In this document: piece by piece, positions 1-8,000 of the stretch
Layout: each line of letters starts with the position of its first letter
How positions within the stretch are numbered: the first letter of the stretch is position 1
Assembly (NCBI GenBank): GCA_002304785.1
Contig: DBMG01000161.1
Span: 1 to 8,436, forward strand
Length of the DNA: 8,436 bases
From: Candidatus Accumulibacter sp. UBA704
GTDB taxonomy: Bacteria; Pseudomonadota; Gammaproteobacteria; Burkholderiales; Rhodocyclaceae
Reading direction: 5' to 3'
Notes under the pieces: model-generated
The model's input: the letters and a program-made list of their open reading frames with translations, nothing else
Told to the model about the DNA's origin: nothing
Database searches by the model: none
Translations under genes and position numbers: made by a program

Positions 1-204
1 CTGAGCAGCTACGATGACCTGATGCGGGGAACTCGCTTCGGCCCGGTGGTCAAGCCCGGTGACAGCCTGAGCAGCGTACTGACCATGCTGGTGGAAGGCC
101 GCGCCGATCCTTCGCTGAAGATGCCGCATGGGCGCGCGCAGCTCCCGCAGGAGAGCATTCGCTTGCTCAAGGCGTGGGTCGAGCAAGGAGCGAAAAATAA
201 CTGA
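1..204 (+). CDS. C-terminal fragment of a PSCyt1-like c-type cytochrome domain protein
   Basis: The first 67 codons of the window are open and end in TGA at 202-204; the start lies off the left edge. The residues follow the C-terminal half of the planctomycete-type cytochrome c domain (PSCyt1): an SYDDLMRG segment, then GPVVKPGDSLSS, then KMPHG (Met at visible residue 41, the expected distal haem ligand), then a closing helix LLKAWVEQGA. The CxxCH haem-binding motif would lie upstream and is not visible. Such domains are normally exported and carry one covalent haem, so a periplasmic electron-transfer or haem-sensing role is likely, but the partner is unknown. In small betaproteobacterial members this domain makes up most of the protein; in larger ones it is a terminal module. 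No convincing terminator follows the stop. Confidence 0.7.
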   Translation: MSSYDDLMRGTRFGPVVKPGDSLSSVLTMLVEGRADPSLKMPHGRAQLPQESIRLLKAWVEQGAKNN

Positions 205-287
205 TCCGGCGGTTTAGTTTCGAGCGTCTTCCTGCGTCGACGCCTGCCAGAAGGTGTTTCTGCGGCATGGAGTTGATGCGAATAATG

Positions 288-319
288 CCCATGTAATACA
301 TTGGGAAAGGCGGGATAAT
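288..319 (+). promoter_or_regulatory. Operator-like dyad and -10-like box upstream of the permease gene
   Basis: ATGTA-A-TACAT (291-301) is a perfect 11-base dyad in an AT-rich patch. It is flanked by CCC (288-290) and GGG (303-305), which extend the symmetry with one extra T. GATAAT at 314-319 matches five of six bases of a sigma-70 -10 box, but no good -35 lies 16-18 bases upstream. This would fit a regulator site just upstream of, or overlapping, the promoter of the permease gene. It is sequence symmetry only; no regulator family is assigned. Confidence 0.3.
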
Positions 320-401
320 CGCAGTTTTTGCGTCGCGAATGCGCCAAGCGACGAACGGGGAGCGGTTTCCCGGGCGATGCGCCTTTTCGATGGGCCTTTA
401 C

Positions 402-1652
402 ATGTTCGACAACTCTCCTTTGCAAGCCATCCTGCACAACGCCGAAAGCTACACCGCGATTGCCATCTTCATCGCCACCTATCTGTTCATCGCCGTCGGC
501 AAGCTGCCCGGATATCATCTTGACCGTGCCGGCGCGGCTCTGCTCGGGGCGTGCCTGATGGTCTGGCTCGGTGTCCTGACGCTCGACGATGCCTTCGCCG
601 CGATCGACTTCGACACTATCGCGCTGTTGCTCGGCATGATGATCGTGGTCGCGAACCTGCGTCTGTCGGGTTTCTTCCTGCTCGTCAATGAATGGGTGGT
701 ATTGCGGGCCCGCTATCCGCTGGTTCTCCTTTCGGCGATCGTGTTCCTGGCCGGCGTGCTTTCCGCGTTCCTGGTCAATGACACGATCTGTCTGGTGATG
801 ACGCCGCTGGTGCTGGACGTAACCCTGCGCCTGAAGCGCAATCCGGTTCCCTACCTGCTTGCGGTAGCATTGGCGTCGAATGTGGGCAGTGTCGCGACGA
901 TTACCGGGAATCCTCAGAACATGATCGTCGGTAGCCTCTCGCGCATTCATTACGGCAGCTTCACGCTGGCGCTCGCGCCAGTGGCTTTGGCGGGGGTGCT
1001 CATGGCGATAGTCATGATCGCGCTGATCTATCGGGCCGAGTTCCTTTCCCGCGACCGCTTCGAGGTCGAGGTCGCCAGCCCGGTCCGCTACCTCCAGCCC
1101 GTGGTCATCAAATCGCTGCTGGTACTGTCGGTAATGGTCGTGCTTTTCTTCACCGGGCATCCGGTGGCCAAGGTAGCCATCATCGGTGGAGCGTACATGT
1201 TGTTCACTCGCCGGATCAAGGCGCACAAGGTGTATCGGGAGATCGACTGGCCGCTGTTGTTGATGTTCGCCGGTCTGTTCGTCGTCGTCGCGGCATTCGA
1301 GCGGGTGGCTGTAACTCCCGGCGTGATCGCGGCGGTGGCGCGGCAGCATCTGGACAACATCGCAGTGCTGTCCGCCGTGACGGCGGTGCTGTCTAACCTG
1401 GTCAGCAACGTACCGGCGGTCCTGATGCTCAAGTCCTTCGTGGGCAATCTCGCTGATCCGCAGCGTGCCTGGCTGGTCGTGGCGATGGCTTCGACGCTGG
1501 CGGGCAATTTCACGCTGGTCGGATCGGTGGCCAACCTGATCGTCGCCCAGCGCGCCCAAGGGGCGGGCGTTACGATCAGTTTCTGGGCCTATTTCAAGGT
1601 GGGTGCGCCGCTGACGGTGGCGACCATTCTCTTCGGTGTCTGGTGGCTTTGA
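402..1652 (+). CDS. SLC13/ArsB-NhaD superfamily permease, YbiR-like
   Basis: An integral inner-membrane transporter of about 416 residues, almost entirely hydrophobic helices of the CitMHS/ArsB type. The two repeated halves carry the expected signatures: FLVNDTICLVMTP (about 123-135) and SNVGSVATITGNPQN (159-173) in the first, and LSNLVSNVPAVLML (330-343) and GNFTLVGSVANLIVAQR (368-384) in the second. The GNPQN and GSVANLI motifs closely resemble E. coli YbiR from memory; the family moves anions or drives exchange with Na+ or H+, but the substrate cannot be read from sequence. The start is uncertain: the frame is open from ATG 339, with further ATGs at 390 and 402, and none has a clear Shine-Dalgarno. 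I prefer 402 (MFDN) because the residues before it are polar and unlike a membrane-protein N-terminus. It converges on the mgsA operon, with 22 bases between stop codons and no clear bidirectional terminator. Confidence 0.85.
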   Translation: MFDNSPLQAILHNAESYTAIAIFIATYLFIAVGKLPGYHLDRAGAALLGACLMVWLGVLTLDDAFAAIDFDTIALLLGMMIVVANLRLSGFFLLVNEWVVLRARYPLVLLSAIVFLAGVLSAFLVNDTICLVMTPLVLDVTLRLKRNPVPYLLAVALASNVGSVATITGNPQNMIVGSLSRIHYGSFTLALAPVALAGVLMAIVMIALIYRAEFLSRDRFEVEVASPVRYLQPVVIKSLLVLSVMVVLFFTGHPVAKVAIIGGAYMLFTRRIKAHKVYREIDWPLLLMFAGLFVVVAAFERVAVTPGVIAAVARQHLDNIAVLSAVTAVLSNLVSNVPAVLMLKSFVGNLADPQRAWLVVAMASTLAGNFTLVGSVANLIVAQRAQGAGVTISFWAYFKVGAPLTVATILFGVWWL

Positions 1653-1674
1653 GGGGGCTTTGCTGCCGGTCGTC

Positions 1675-1857
1675 TCAACACGCGACGGCCGACAGAAAAA
1701 CCTCCTCGCCGCCATTGCGACGGAATCCTCTCAACTCTTGAATGAAGGCCACGGCTTCTTGCCGGCGCCGGGCCTTCTCCGTTTTTTGATGGGCGCCGGC
1801 GCGGCGAAATTTTGCCACGGCGACGAAGGGGTTACGGGGTTTTCGTTGGCCGGTCAT
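1675..1857 (-). CDS. Small basic hypothetical protein downstream of mgsA
   Basis: A 60-residue protein that I do not recognise as a named family. It is strongly basic (14 Lys/Arg against 5 Glu and no Asp), with an N-terminal RKPRNPFVAVAKFRRAGAH stretch followed by a charged helical segment KTEKARRRQEAVAFIQELRG. There is no signal peptide or membrane segment, and a single Cys at the C-terminus. The ATG at 1857-1855 is preceded by AAGGA with an 8-base spacer, and this ribosome binding site lies in the 13 bases after the mgsA stop, so the two are probably co-transcribed. A TTG at 1878 in the same frame overlaps mgsA but has no advantage. The composition suggests nucleic-acid or ribosome binding, as with several short Arg/Lys-rich bacterial proteins; this is inference. 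It is called real because of the ribosome binding site, tight spacing and protein-like composition, not by homology. Confidence 0.6.
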   Translation of the reverse strand: MTGQRKPRNPFVAVAKFRRAGAHQKTEKARRRQEAVAFIQELRGFRRNGGEEVFLSAVAC

Positions 1858-1870
1858 GTTCCTGTTCCTT

Positions 1871-2362
1871 TCATTCAACGGTTTCGAGCAGCAACGGGCT
1901 GTCGGTGAAGCGATTCACGTGCGGCGCAAAGTCCGGGAGAATGCGCTCATAACTCTCCGCCATCAAGGGCGACGAGATCATGAAATCGGCCGTTGCCCGG
2001 TTGCATGCGACGGGGATGTTCCAGACCACCGCAAGTCGCAGGAGTGCCTTGACGTCTGGGTCGTGCGGTTGCGGCTCCAGTGGGTCCCAGAAGAACAGGA
2101 TGAAGTCGACGTCGCCCTCCGCAATTTTCGCGCCGATCTGCTGGTCGCCGCCCAGCGGTCCGCTGCGCAGTTTCTCGATCTTCGTATTCAGCGCCATTTC
2201 GAGCAGCGTGCCGGTGGTGCCGGTGGCACACAGTTCATGCTGCACGAGCAGGTCGCGGTTGTATTGCGCCCATTCCAGCAAGTCTTTCTTCTTGTTGTCA
2301 TGGGCCACGAGGGCGATTCGCTTGCGCGAACCGATGGGGATAGGGATGAAGTCGCGTTTCAT
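1871..2362 (-). CDS. mgsA: Methylglyoxal synthase
   Basis: Converts dihydroxyacetone phosphate to methylglyoxal and phosphate (EC 4.2.3.3). This is the entry to the methylglyoxal bypass, which relieves sugar-phosphate build-up when phosphate is short. It is a cytosolic enzyme, a homohexamer in E. coli. The 163 residues match E. coli MgsA (152) along nearly the whole length: IALVAHD with His21, the phosphate-binding ATGTTG loop (46-51), SGPLGGDQQ with the catalytic Asp73, FFWDPL, PHDPDVKALLRL with His100 and Asp103, VWNIPVACNRATADF and SP. All catalytic residues known from E. coli (His19, Asp71, His98, Asp101) are present with an offset of two. The ATG has AAAGGA five bases upstream. It leads a probable two-gene operon with the small basic protein. 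Its promoter should lie in the AT-rich gap behind it. The C-terminus is about 10 residues longer than in E. coli. Confidence 0.97.
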   Translation of the reverse strand: MKRDFIPIPIGSRKRIALVAHDNKKKDLLEWAQYNRDLLVQHELCATGTTGTLLEMALNTKIEKLRSGPLGGDQQIGAKIAEGDVDFILFFWDPLEPQPHDPDVKALLRLAVVWNIPVACNRATADFMISSPLMAESYERILPDFAPHVNRFTDSPLLLETVE

Positions 2363-2398
2363 GATGATCCTTTCATGATCATGTGATGCGAAATCATC

Positions 2399-2416
2399 TT
2401 CGTCGAAACGGACGAA
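2399..2416 (-). other. Small hairpin in the mgsA leader
   Basis: TTCGTC (2399-2404) and GACGAA (2411-2416) are perfect inverted repeats around a six-base loop. The hairpin lies 37 bases upstream of the mgsA start, in the region that would be its untranslated leader. The palindrome CATGATCATG (2374-2383) sits between it and the ribosome binding site. A six-base stem could occur by chance, so a regulatory role is only a possibility. Confidence 0.25.
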
Positions 2417-2434
2417 AGCGTGGTGGTTCTTTTT

Positions 2435-2449
2435 GTTACGTGATGTAAC
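2435..2449. promoter_or_regulatory. GTTAC-N5-GTAAC dyad upstream of mgsA
   Basis: GTTACGTGATGTAAC is a 15-base hyphenated dyad with exact five-base arms, and near symmetry one base further in. It stands in the AT-rich gap between the lipoprotein gene and mgsA, about 75 bases upstream of the mgsA start codon, where an operator could act on an mgsA promoter. No sigma-70 promoter is clear on the minus strand. TTCACA (2492-2497 on the minus strand) resembles a -35 box but has no well-spaced -10. Confidence 0.35.
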
Positions 2450-2465
2450 GCTATGTATTTATGTA
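2443..2465 (+). repeat. Three direct ATGTA repeats in the mgsA upstream region
   Basis: ATGTA occurs at 2443-2447, 2453-2457 and 2461-2465, starting 10 and 8 bases apart, close to one helical turn. The first copy overlaps the right arm of the GTTAC/GTAAC dyad. The third extends to ATGTAATA, an eight-base word also found in the dyad upstream of the permease (291-298). Phased short repeats fit a protein-binding site, but AT-rich sequence can produce them by chance. Confidence 0.3.
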
Positions 2466-2474
2466 ATATTTTTG

Positions 2475-2487
2475 AAACGCTGCGTTT
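2475..2487. other. AAACGC-T-GCGTTT inverted repeat after the lipoprotein gene
   Basis: AAACGC (2475-2480) and GCGTTT (2482-2487) form an exact 13-base dyad, 27 bases past the stop of the MliC-like gene as it is transcribed. As RNA it could form a five-pair stem with a three-base loop, which is weak for an intrinsic terminator, and on the minus strand it is followed by TCAAAAATATT rather than a T-run. It may be a weak terminator of the glnS operon or another operator; neither is firm. Confidence 0.25.
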
Positions 2488-2513
2488 TCTGTGAAGTCTC
2501 GTCGCCCAAACCG

Positions 2514-2876
2514 CTAACGCGATCGATAGTAGGTCGGCAGCGGTGCCGGAGAGCGGCAGGGGCCGAAGATGACCCGGCCATTTTGCTCAAGCATGGCCTG
2601 TTCTCCCTCGAGGTACAGCGTGTAGCTGCCGTCGGTGTATTTTTCCTGCGCGGCGCTCACGCCACCTCGCAGCAGTACCTCCTGATTGTCGACGATGACG
2701 GCCGCCATGCCGGCTCCCGGTGCGCGGGCTACCGGCAGGATCCGGTTATCGATGCAGATGTAGTCGATGCGCGCCGGCAGCGCCGTCATCTCTACTCCGG
2801 GTGCGGCGCAGCCCGCGAGCAACAGGCTGAGCAAGGTGATGCCGCTGGCGGCGAGTGCTGCAGGTGACATTGGCAT
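2514..2876 (-). CDS. MliC/YdhA-family lipoprotein (lysozyme-inhibitor fold, key residues replaced)
   Basis: A 120-residue lipoprotein. Hydrophobic residues 10-20 lead into the lipobox LLAGC with the lipidated Cys23; Ala at +2 predicts the outer membrane. The mature part matches the MliC (PF09864) pattern: YIC (Cys41), a beta-rich core, LLRGGVSAAQEKYTDGSYTLY (68-88), GEQA (91-94) and a closing GPC (Cys107). Cys41-Cys107 is a plausible disulfide. It aligns with E. coli MliC through GVSA...YTDG against GISASGARYTDG. The family inhibits C-type lysozyme from the periplasm, but the two motifs known to do this are changed: the SG of SGxxY is Ala75-Gln76 and the Lys of the KG motif is Glu90. The true role may therefore differ. 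ATG 2876 has AGGGG seven bases upstream and starts 10 bases after the glnS stop, with the ribosome binding site beginning at that stop, so it is probably co-transcribed with glnS. Confidence 0.8.
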   Translation of the reverse strand: MPMSPAALAASGITLLSLLLAGCAAPGVEMTALPARIDYICIDNRILPVARAPGAGMAAVIVDNQEVLLRGGVSAAQEKYTDGSYTLYLEGEQAMLEQNGRVIFGPCRSPAPLPTYYRSR

Positions 2877-2886
2877 TTGTCGTCCC

Positions 2887-4680
<1,794 letters not shown>

Positions 4681-4709
4681 GATACGATCCTCGATTGCAC
4701 AATTTTTCT

Positions 4710-4715
4710 ATTTTA
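4710..4715 (-). promoter_or_regulatory. Candidate -10 box of the glnS promoter
   Basis: Read on the minus strand this is TAAAAT, five of six matches to the sigma-70 -10 consensus. It lies about 30 bases upstream of the glnS ATG in an otherwise GC-rich stretch. The spaced -35 position (GCCACG) is poor, so the promoter would be weak or need an activator. A transcript from here would have a leader of roughly 20-25 bases containing only the ribosome binding site. Confidence 0.4.
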
Positions 4716-4852
4716 ACCGTTGCGACCTCCGGCGTGGCGTGCGAACGGCTTCAGATACCGTCTTTCCATGCGTTGGCGGTACGCGCGAGGCGTTGATCAA
4801 GTCGGCTGACGAAGCGCTTTCCGCGGCCAAACACGACGGACGCACCGGGTTG
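4716..4852 (+). pseudogene. Decayed C-terminal fragment of a GGDEF (diguanylate cyclase) domain
   Basis: Between divergent glnS and hrpA, the plus strand encodes ALIKSADEALSAAKHDGR (4790-4843), which closely follows the end of GGDEF domains (LLxxADxALYxAKxxGRNRV); the usual Tyr of ALY is Ser. About 22 codons earlier, in another frame, 4719-4742 reads VATSGVAC, resembling the VTxSIGVA strand that precedes this helix in the family, at the expected distance. The two parts are thus separated by a net frameshift. The GG(D/E)EF active site and everything upstream are missing, there is no start, and the left end abuts the glnS promoter. It cannot make c-di-GMP. It is most likely a gene relic left by deletion. 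The surrounding plus frame stays open from 4493 to 4990 only because it passes through antisense glnS sequence. Confidence 0.6.
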
Positions 4853-4867
4853 TCGCCGCCACCCGGT
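4844..4867 (+). other. Inverted repeat just after the GGDEF relic
   Basis: ACCGGGT (4844-4850) and ACCCGGT (4861-4867) are exact seven-base inverted repeats around a 10-base loop. The stem begins one codon after the conserved GR of the relic, where a terminator of the lost gene would sit, but no T-run follows (TTCCCGG), so it is not a standard intrinsic terminator. Confidence 0.3.
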
Positions 4868-5005
4868 TCCCGGAGATCAACTCCTGATCCTCGTTGCGGA
4901 ATCAGTGTCATTGCCCGACGCCTCCATCAAGTGGAAAGCAACCTGTCGTTCCGTCGCGGTCACCTCATTCCGTATTCTGTTTCACCGTAGTCGACTGGAC
5001 GGGTT
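4868..5005. other. Non-coding remainder of the glnS-hrpA gap
   Basis: No reading frame here looks like protein. The only structure seen is two overlapping, competing small inverted repeats: GATCA (4875-4879) with TGATC (4885-4889), and CTGATCC (4884-4890) with GGAATCAG (4898-4905), the latter with one bulged A. Neither is followed by a T-run. No -35 box at standard spacing for the hrpA promoter is evident. Confidence 0.3.
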
Positions 5006-5014
5006 TGCTAGAAT
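5006..5014 (+). promoter_or_regulatory. Extended -10 promoter of hrpA
   Basis: TGCTAGAAT combines the TGn extension (5006-5008) with TAGAAT (5009-5014), five of six matches to the sigma-70 -10 box. No good -35 box stands 16-18 bases upstream, which is typical of extended -10 promoters. Transcription would begin near 5021, giving a leader of about 40 bases before the hrpA GTG at 5060. Confidence 0.5.
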
Positions 5015-5059
5015 CCGCGCTTCATCCTTCCGTCCGGCGATCTTCGTCGCCGCCTGTCC

Positions 5060-8000
5060 GTGAAACGCCAACATTCCCGATCCGAATTCGACGATTGCCT
5101 TGCCGCAGACCAGCGCCGATTGCGCTCGATGGCGCGTGATCTGCGCCACCTTTTCGGCGCCAAGCGCGACGCCCTGCAGGCCGAGTTCGAGAAGCTGATC
5201 GAAAAATCACGCGCCGTCGTTGCCGCGCGCCGCGAGAATCTGCCGGGCCCGAAATTCCCGCCCGAACTGCCGGTCAACGAGCGTCGCGCAGAGATCGCCG
5301 AGCTGATTGAAAAGCATCAGGTGGTCATCGTCTGCGGCGAAACCGGGTCGGGCAAGACGACGCAGCTGCCGAAAATCTGCCTCGAGCTCGGGCGCGGCGT
5401 GACCGGGCTGATCGGTCATACGCAGCCGCGCCGCATTGCCGCCCGCTCGACGGCGGCGCGCATCGCGCAGGAGCTGGAGAGCGAGCTCGGCCGCCACGTC
5501 GGTTACAAGATCCGCTTCACCGACCGCACCTCGCCGCAGTCTTACATCAAACTGATGACCGACGGCATCCTGCTCGCCGAGACGCAGGGTGACCCGTGGT
5601 TGGTGCAATACGACACGCTGATCATCGACGAGGCGCATGAGCGCAGTCTGAATATCGACTTCCTGCTCGGCTATCTCAAGCAGCTGCTGCCGAAACGCCC
5701 CGATTTGAAGGTAATCATCACTTCGGCGACAATCGACGCCGAACGGTTTTCGGAGCACTTCAACAAAGCTCCGGTGATCGAGGTCTCGGGGCGCTTGTAT
5801 CCGGTCGACATCCGCTACCGCCCCGTGCAGACGGAAGAGGCTGAGGACGACGACGAGCGCGATCTCTACGACGCCATCGTCGATGCCTGCGACGAACTCA
5901 ACCGTATTGGCCAAGGCGACATACTGGTGTTCCTGCCTGGAGAACGGGAGATCCGTGACGCGGCGGAAGCGCTGCGCAAGCACTCCTTTGCCCGTGGTGG
6001 CACGCAGACGGAAATCCTGCCCTTGTTTGCCCGCCTCTCGGCCGAGGAGCAGTCGCGCATCTTCAAGCCGCATCAGGGGCGGCGCATCGTGCTGGCGACC
6101 AACGTCGCCGAGACCTCGCTGACCGTGCCGGGCATCCGCTACGTCGTCGATTCCGGGTTGGCGCGGGTTAAGCGCTATTCCTATCGCAACAAGGTCGAGC
6201 AGTTGCAGGTCGAGAAGATCGCGCAGGCCTCCGCCAACCAGCGTGCCGGGCGCTGCGGGCGGGTGTCGGCCGGTGTCTGTGTCCGCCTCTACGACGAAGA
6301 GGATTTCGCCAAGCGGCCAGCCTATTCCGATCCGGAAATCCTGCGCTCGTCGCTGGCCGGCGTCATCCTGCGCATGAAGGCGTTGCGCCTGGGCGACGTG
6401 GAGAGCTTTCCGTTCATCGAGGCGCCGCCACCCAAAGCGATCAGCGATGGCTATCAGTTGCTGCTGGAACTGGGCGCTGTCACGGAGGAGCGGACACTCA
6501 CCCCGGTCGGAACCGAGCTGGCCAAGATGCCGCTCGACCCGCGCGTTGCACGCATGATCGTCGCTGCGCGCGACGAGGGCTGCCTCAAGGAAATGCTGGT
6601 CATTGCCGCTGCGCTGACCGTGCAGGATCCGCGTGAACGCCCGCAGGAAAAACAGGGAACGGCGGACGCCGCGCACAAAAAATTCGCCGACGAGAAGTCG
6701 GAGTTCCTTTCCTGGCTCAAGCTCTGGCAGTGGTACGAGGGCGAACTTGAACACAAGAAATCGCAGCGGAAATTGGTTCAGTCGTGCCATGCCAACTTCC
6801 TTTCGGCCTTGCGCATGCGCGAATGGCACGACATCCACAGTCAGTTGCACGGACTGGCCGCCGAGCATGGCTGGCGCGAGAACGAAATTCCCGCCAACTA
6901 CGACGCCATCCACCGAGCACTGCTTTCCGGCCTGCTCGGCAACATCGGCTGCAAGTCCGAGGATTCCGGGCATTACCTTGGTGCGCGCGGCATCAAGTTT
7001 TTGATCCATCCGGGGTCGGCGCTCAACAAGAAGGCCGGCAAGTGGATTGCCGCCGCGGAGATCACCGAGACCTCCAAGCTTTTCGCCCGTTGCATTGCAC
7101 GCATCGAGCCAGAGTGGCTGGAGAAAGTGGGCGCTCACCTGATCAGGCGTAGCCATTTCGATCCCCATTGGGAAAAGAAGGCGATGCAAGCGGTGGCTTT
7201 CGAGCGCTCGACCCTGTACGGCATCGTCGTCAATCCGAAAAAGCGGGTGAACTACGGGCCTATGAATCCGGCAGAGGCGCGCGAATTGTTCATCCGCGAA
7301 GGCCTGGTGGCCGGCGAGATCGCCGAGGAATACGCCAGGCGCTGGCCGTTCTACACGCACAACCACCAGCTGATGCTCGACATCGAGACGCTGGAGCACA
7401 AGTCGCGGCGACCGGACGTGCTGGTCGACGACGAACTGATCGTTGCCTTCTATGACCGGCTGATTCCCGAAAACATTACCAACGGCGCCGATTTCGACAA
7501 GTGGCGCAAGGACGCCGAGAGGGAAACCCCGAAACTGCTCTACCTCAAGCGCGAAGACCTGATGCGCCACGAGGCTGCCGGCGTGACGACCGATGCCTTC
7601 CCGCCCCGGATCAGGCTGGGCGGCGTCGACTTTGATCTCGCCTACCACTTCGAGCCGGGGTCGCCCAAGGACGGCGTGACGGTTACCGTGCCGCTGGCGC
7701 AGTTGAACCAGATTCCGGCCACGCGCTGCGAGTGGCTGGTGCCGGGGTTGCTCAAGGAAAAGGTTGTGCAGCTCGTCAAGACGCTGCCGCAGAAGATCCG
7801 CTCGAAACTGGTGCCCGTGCCCGAGTTCGCCGCCGAGTTCGTCGCGGCCGTGCAGCCATCGGACAAAGGGCTCGTTCCGGCGCTGATCCACTACATCCTG
7901 CAAACGCGCGGCCTCAACGCGCGGGGCTGGGAAATTACCCCCGACGCCTTTCGCCCGGATACTCTTCCGGCGCATTTCTCCTTCAATTTCAGGCTGATTG

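Noticed and set aside
228..253. Hairpin or terminator after the cytochrome fragment, around the palindrome GCGTCGACGC
   Set aside because: The palindrome has no loop, the outer pairing is broken, and no T-run follows.
1665..1689. Possible bidirectional terminator between the permease and the small basic protein gene
   Set aside because: GCCGGTCG can pair with CGACGGC around a 10-base loop, but only with a bulge, and there is no T-run on either side in the right orientation; it also overlaps the end of the small gene.
9..1715. A 568-codon open frame on the minus strand opposite the permease
   Set aside because: The translation is rich in His, Arg, Gln and Asp, as expected from reading hydrophobic transmembrane codons backwards; the plus strand carries the permease motifs.
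2433..2867. A 144-codon plus-strand frame opposite the lipoprotein gene
   Set aside because: The minus strand has a lipobox, MliC-family signatures and a good ribosome binding site; the plus frame has none of these.
4708..4911. A 67-codon minus-strand frame in the glnS-hrpA gap
   Set aside because: It has low-complexity, non-protein-like composition and no ribosome binding site, and lies antisense to the GGDEF relic.
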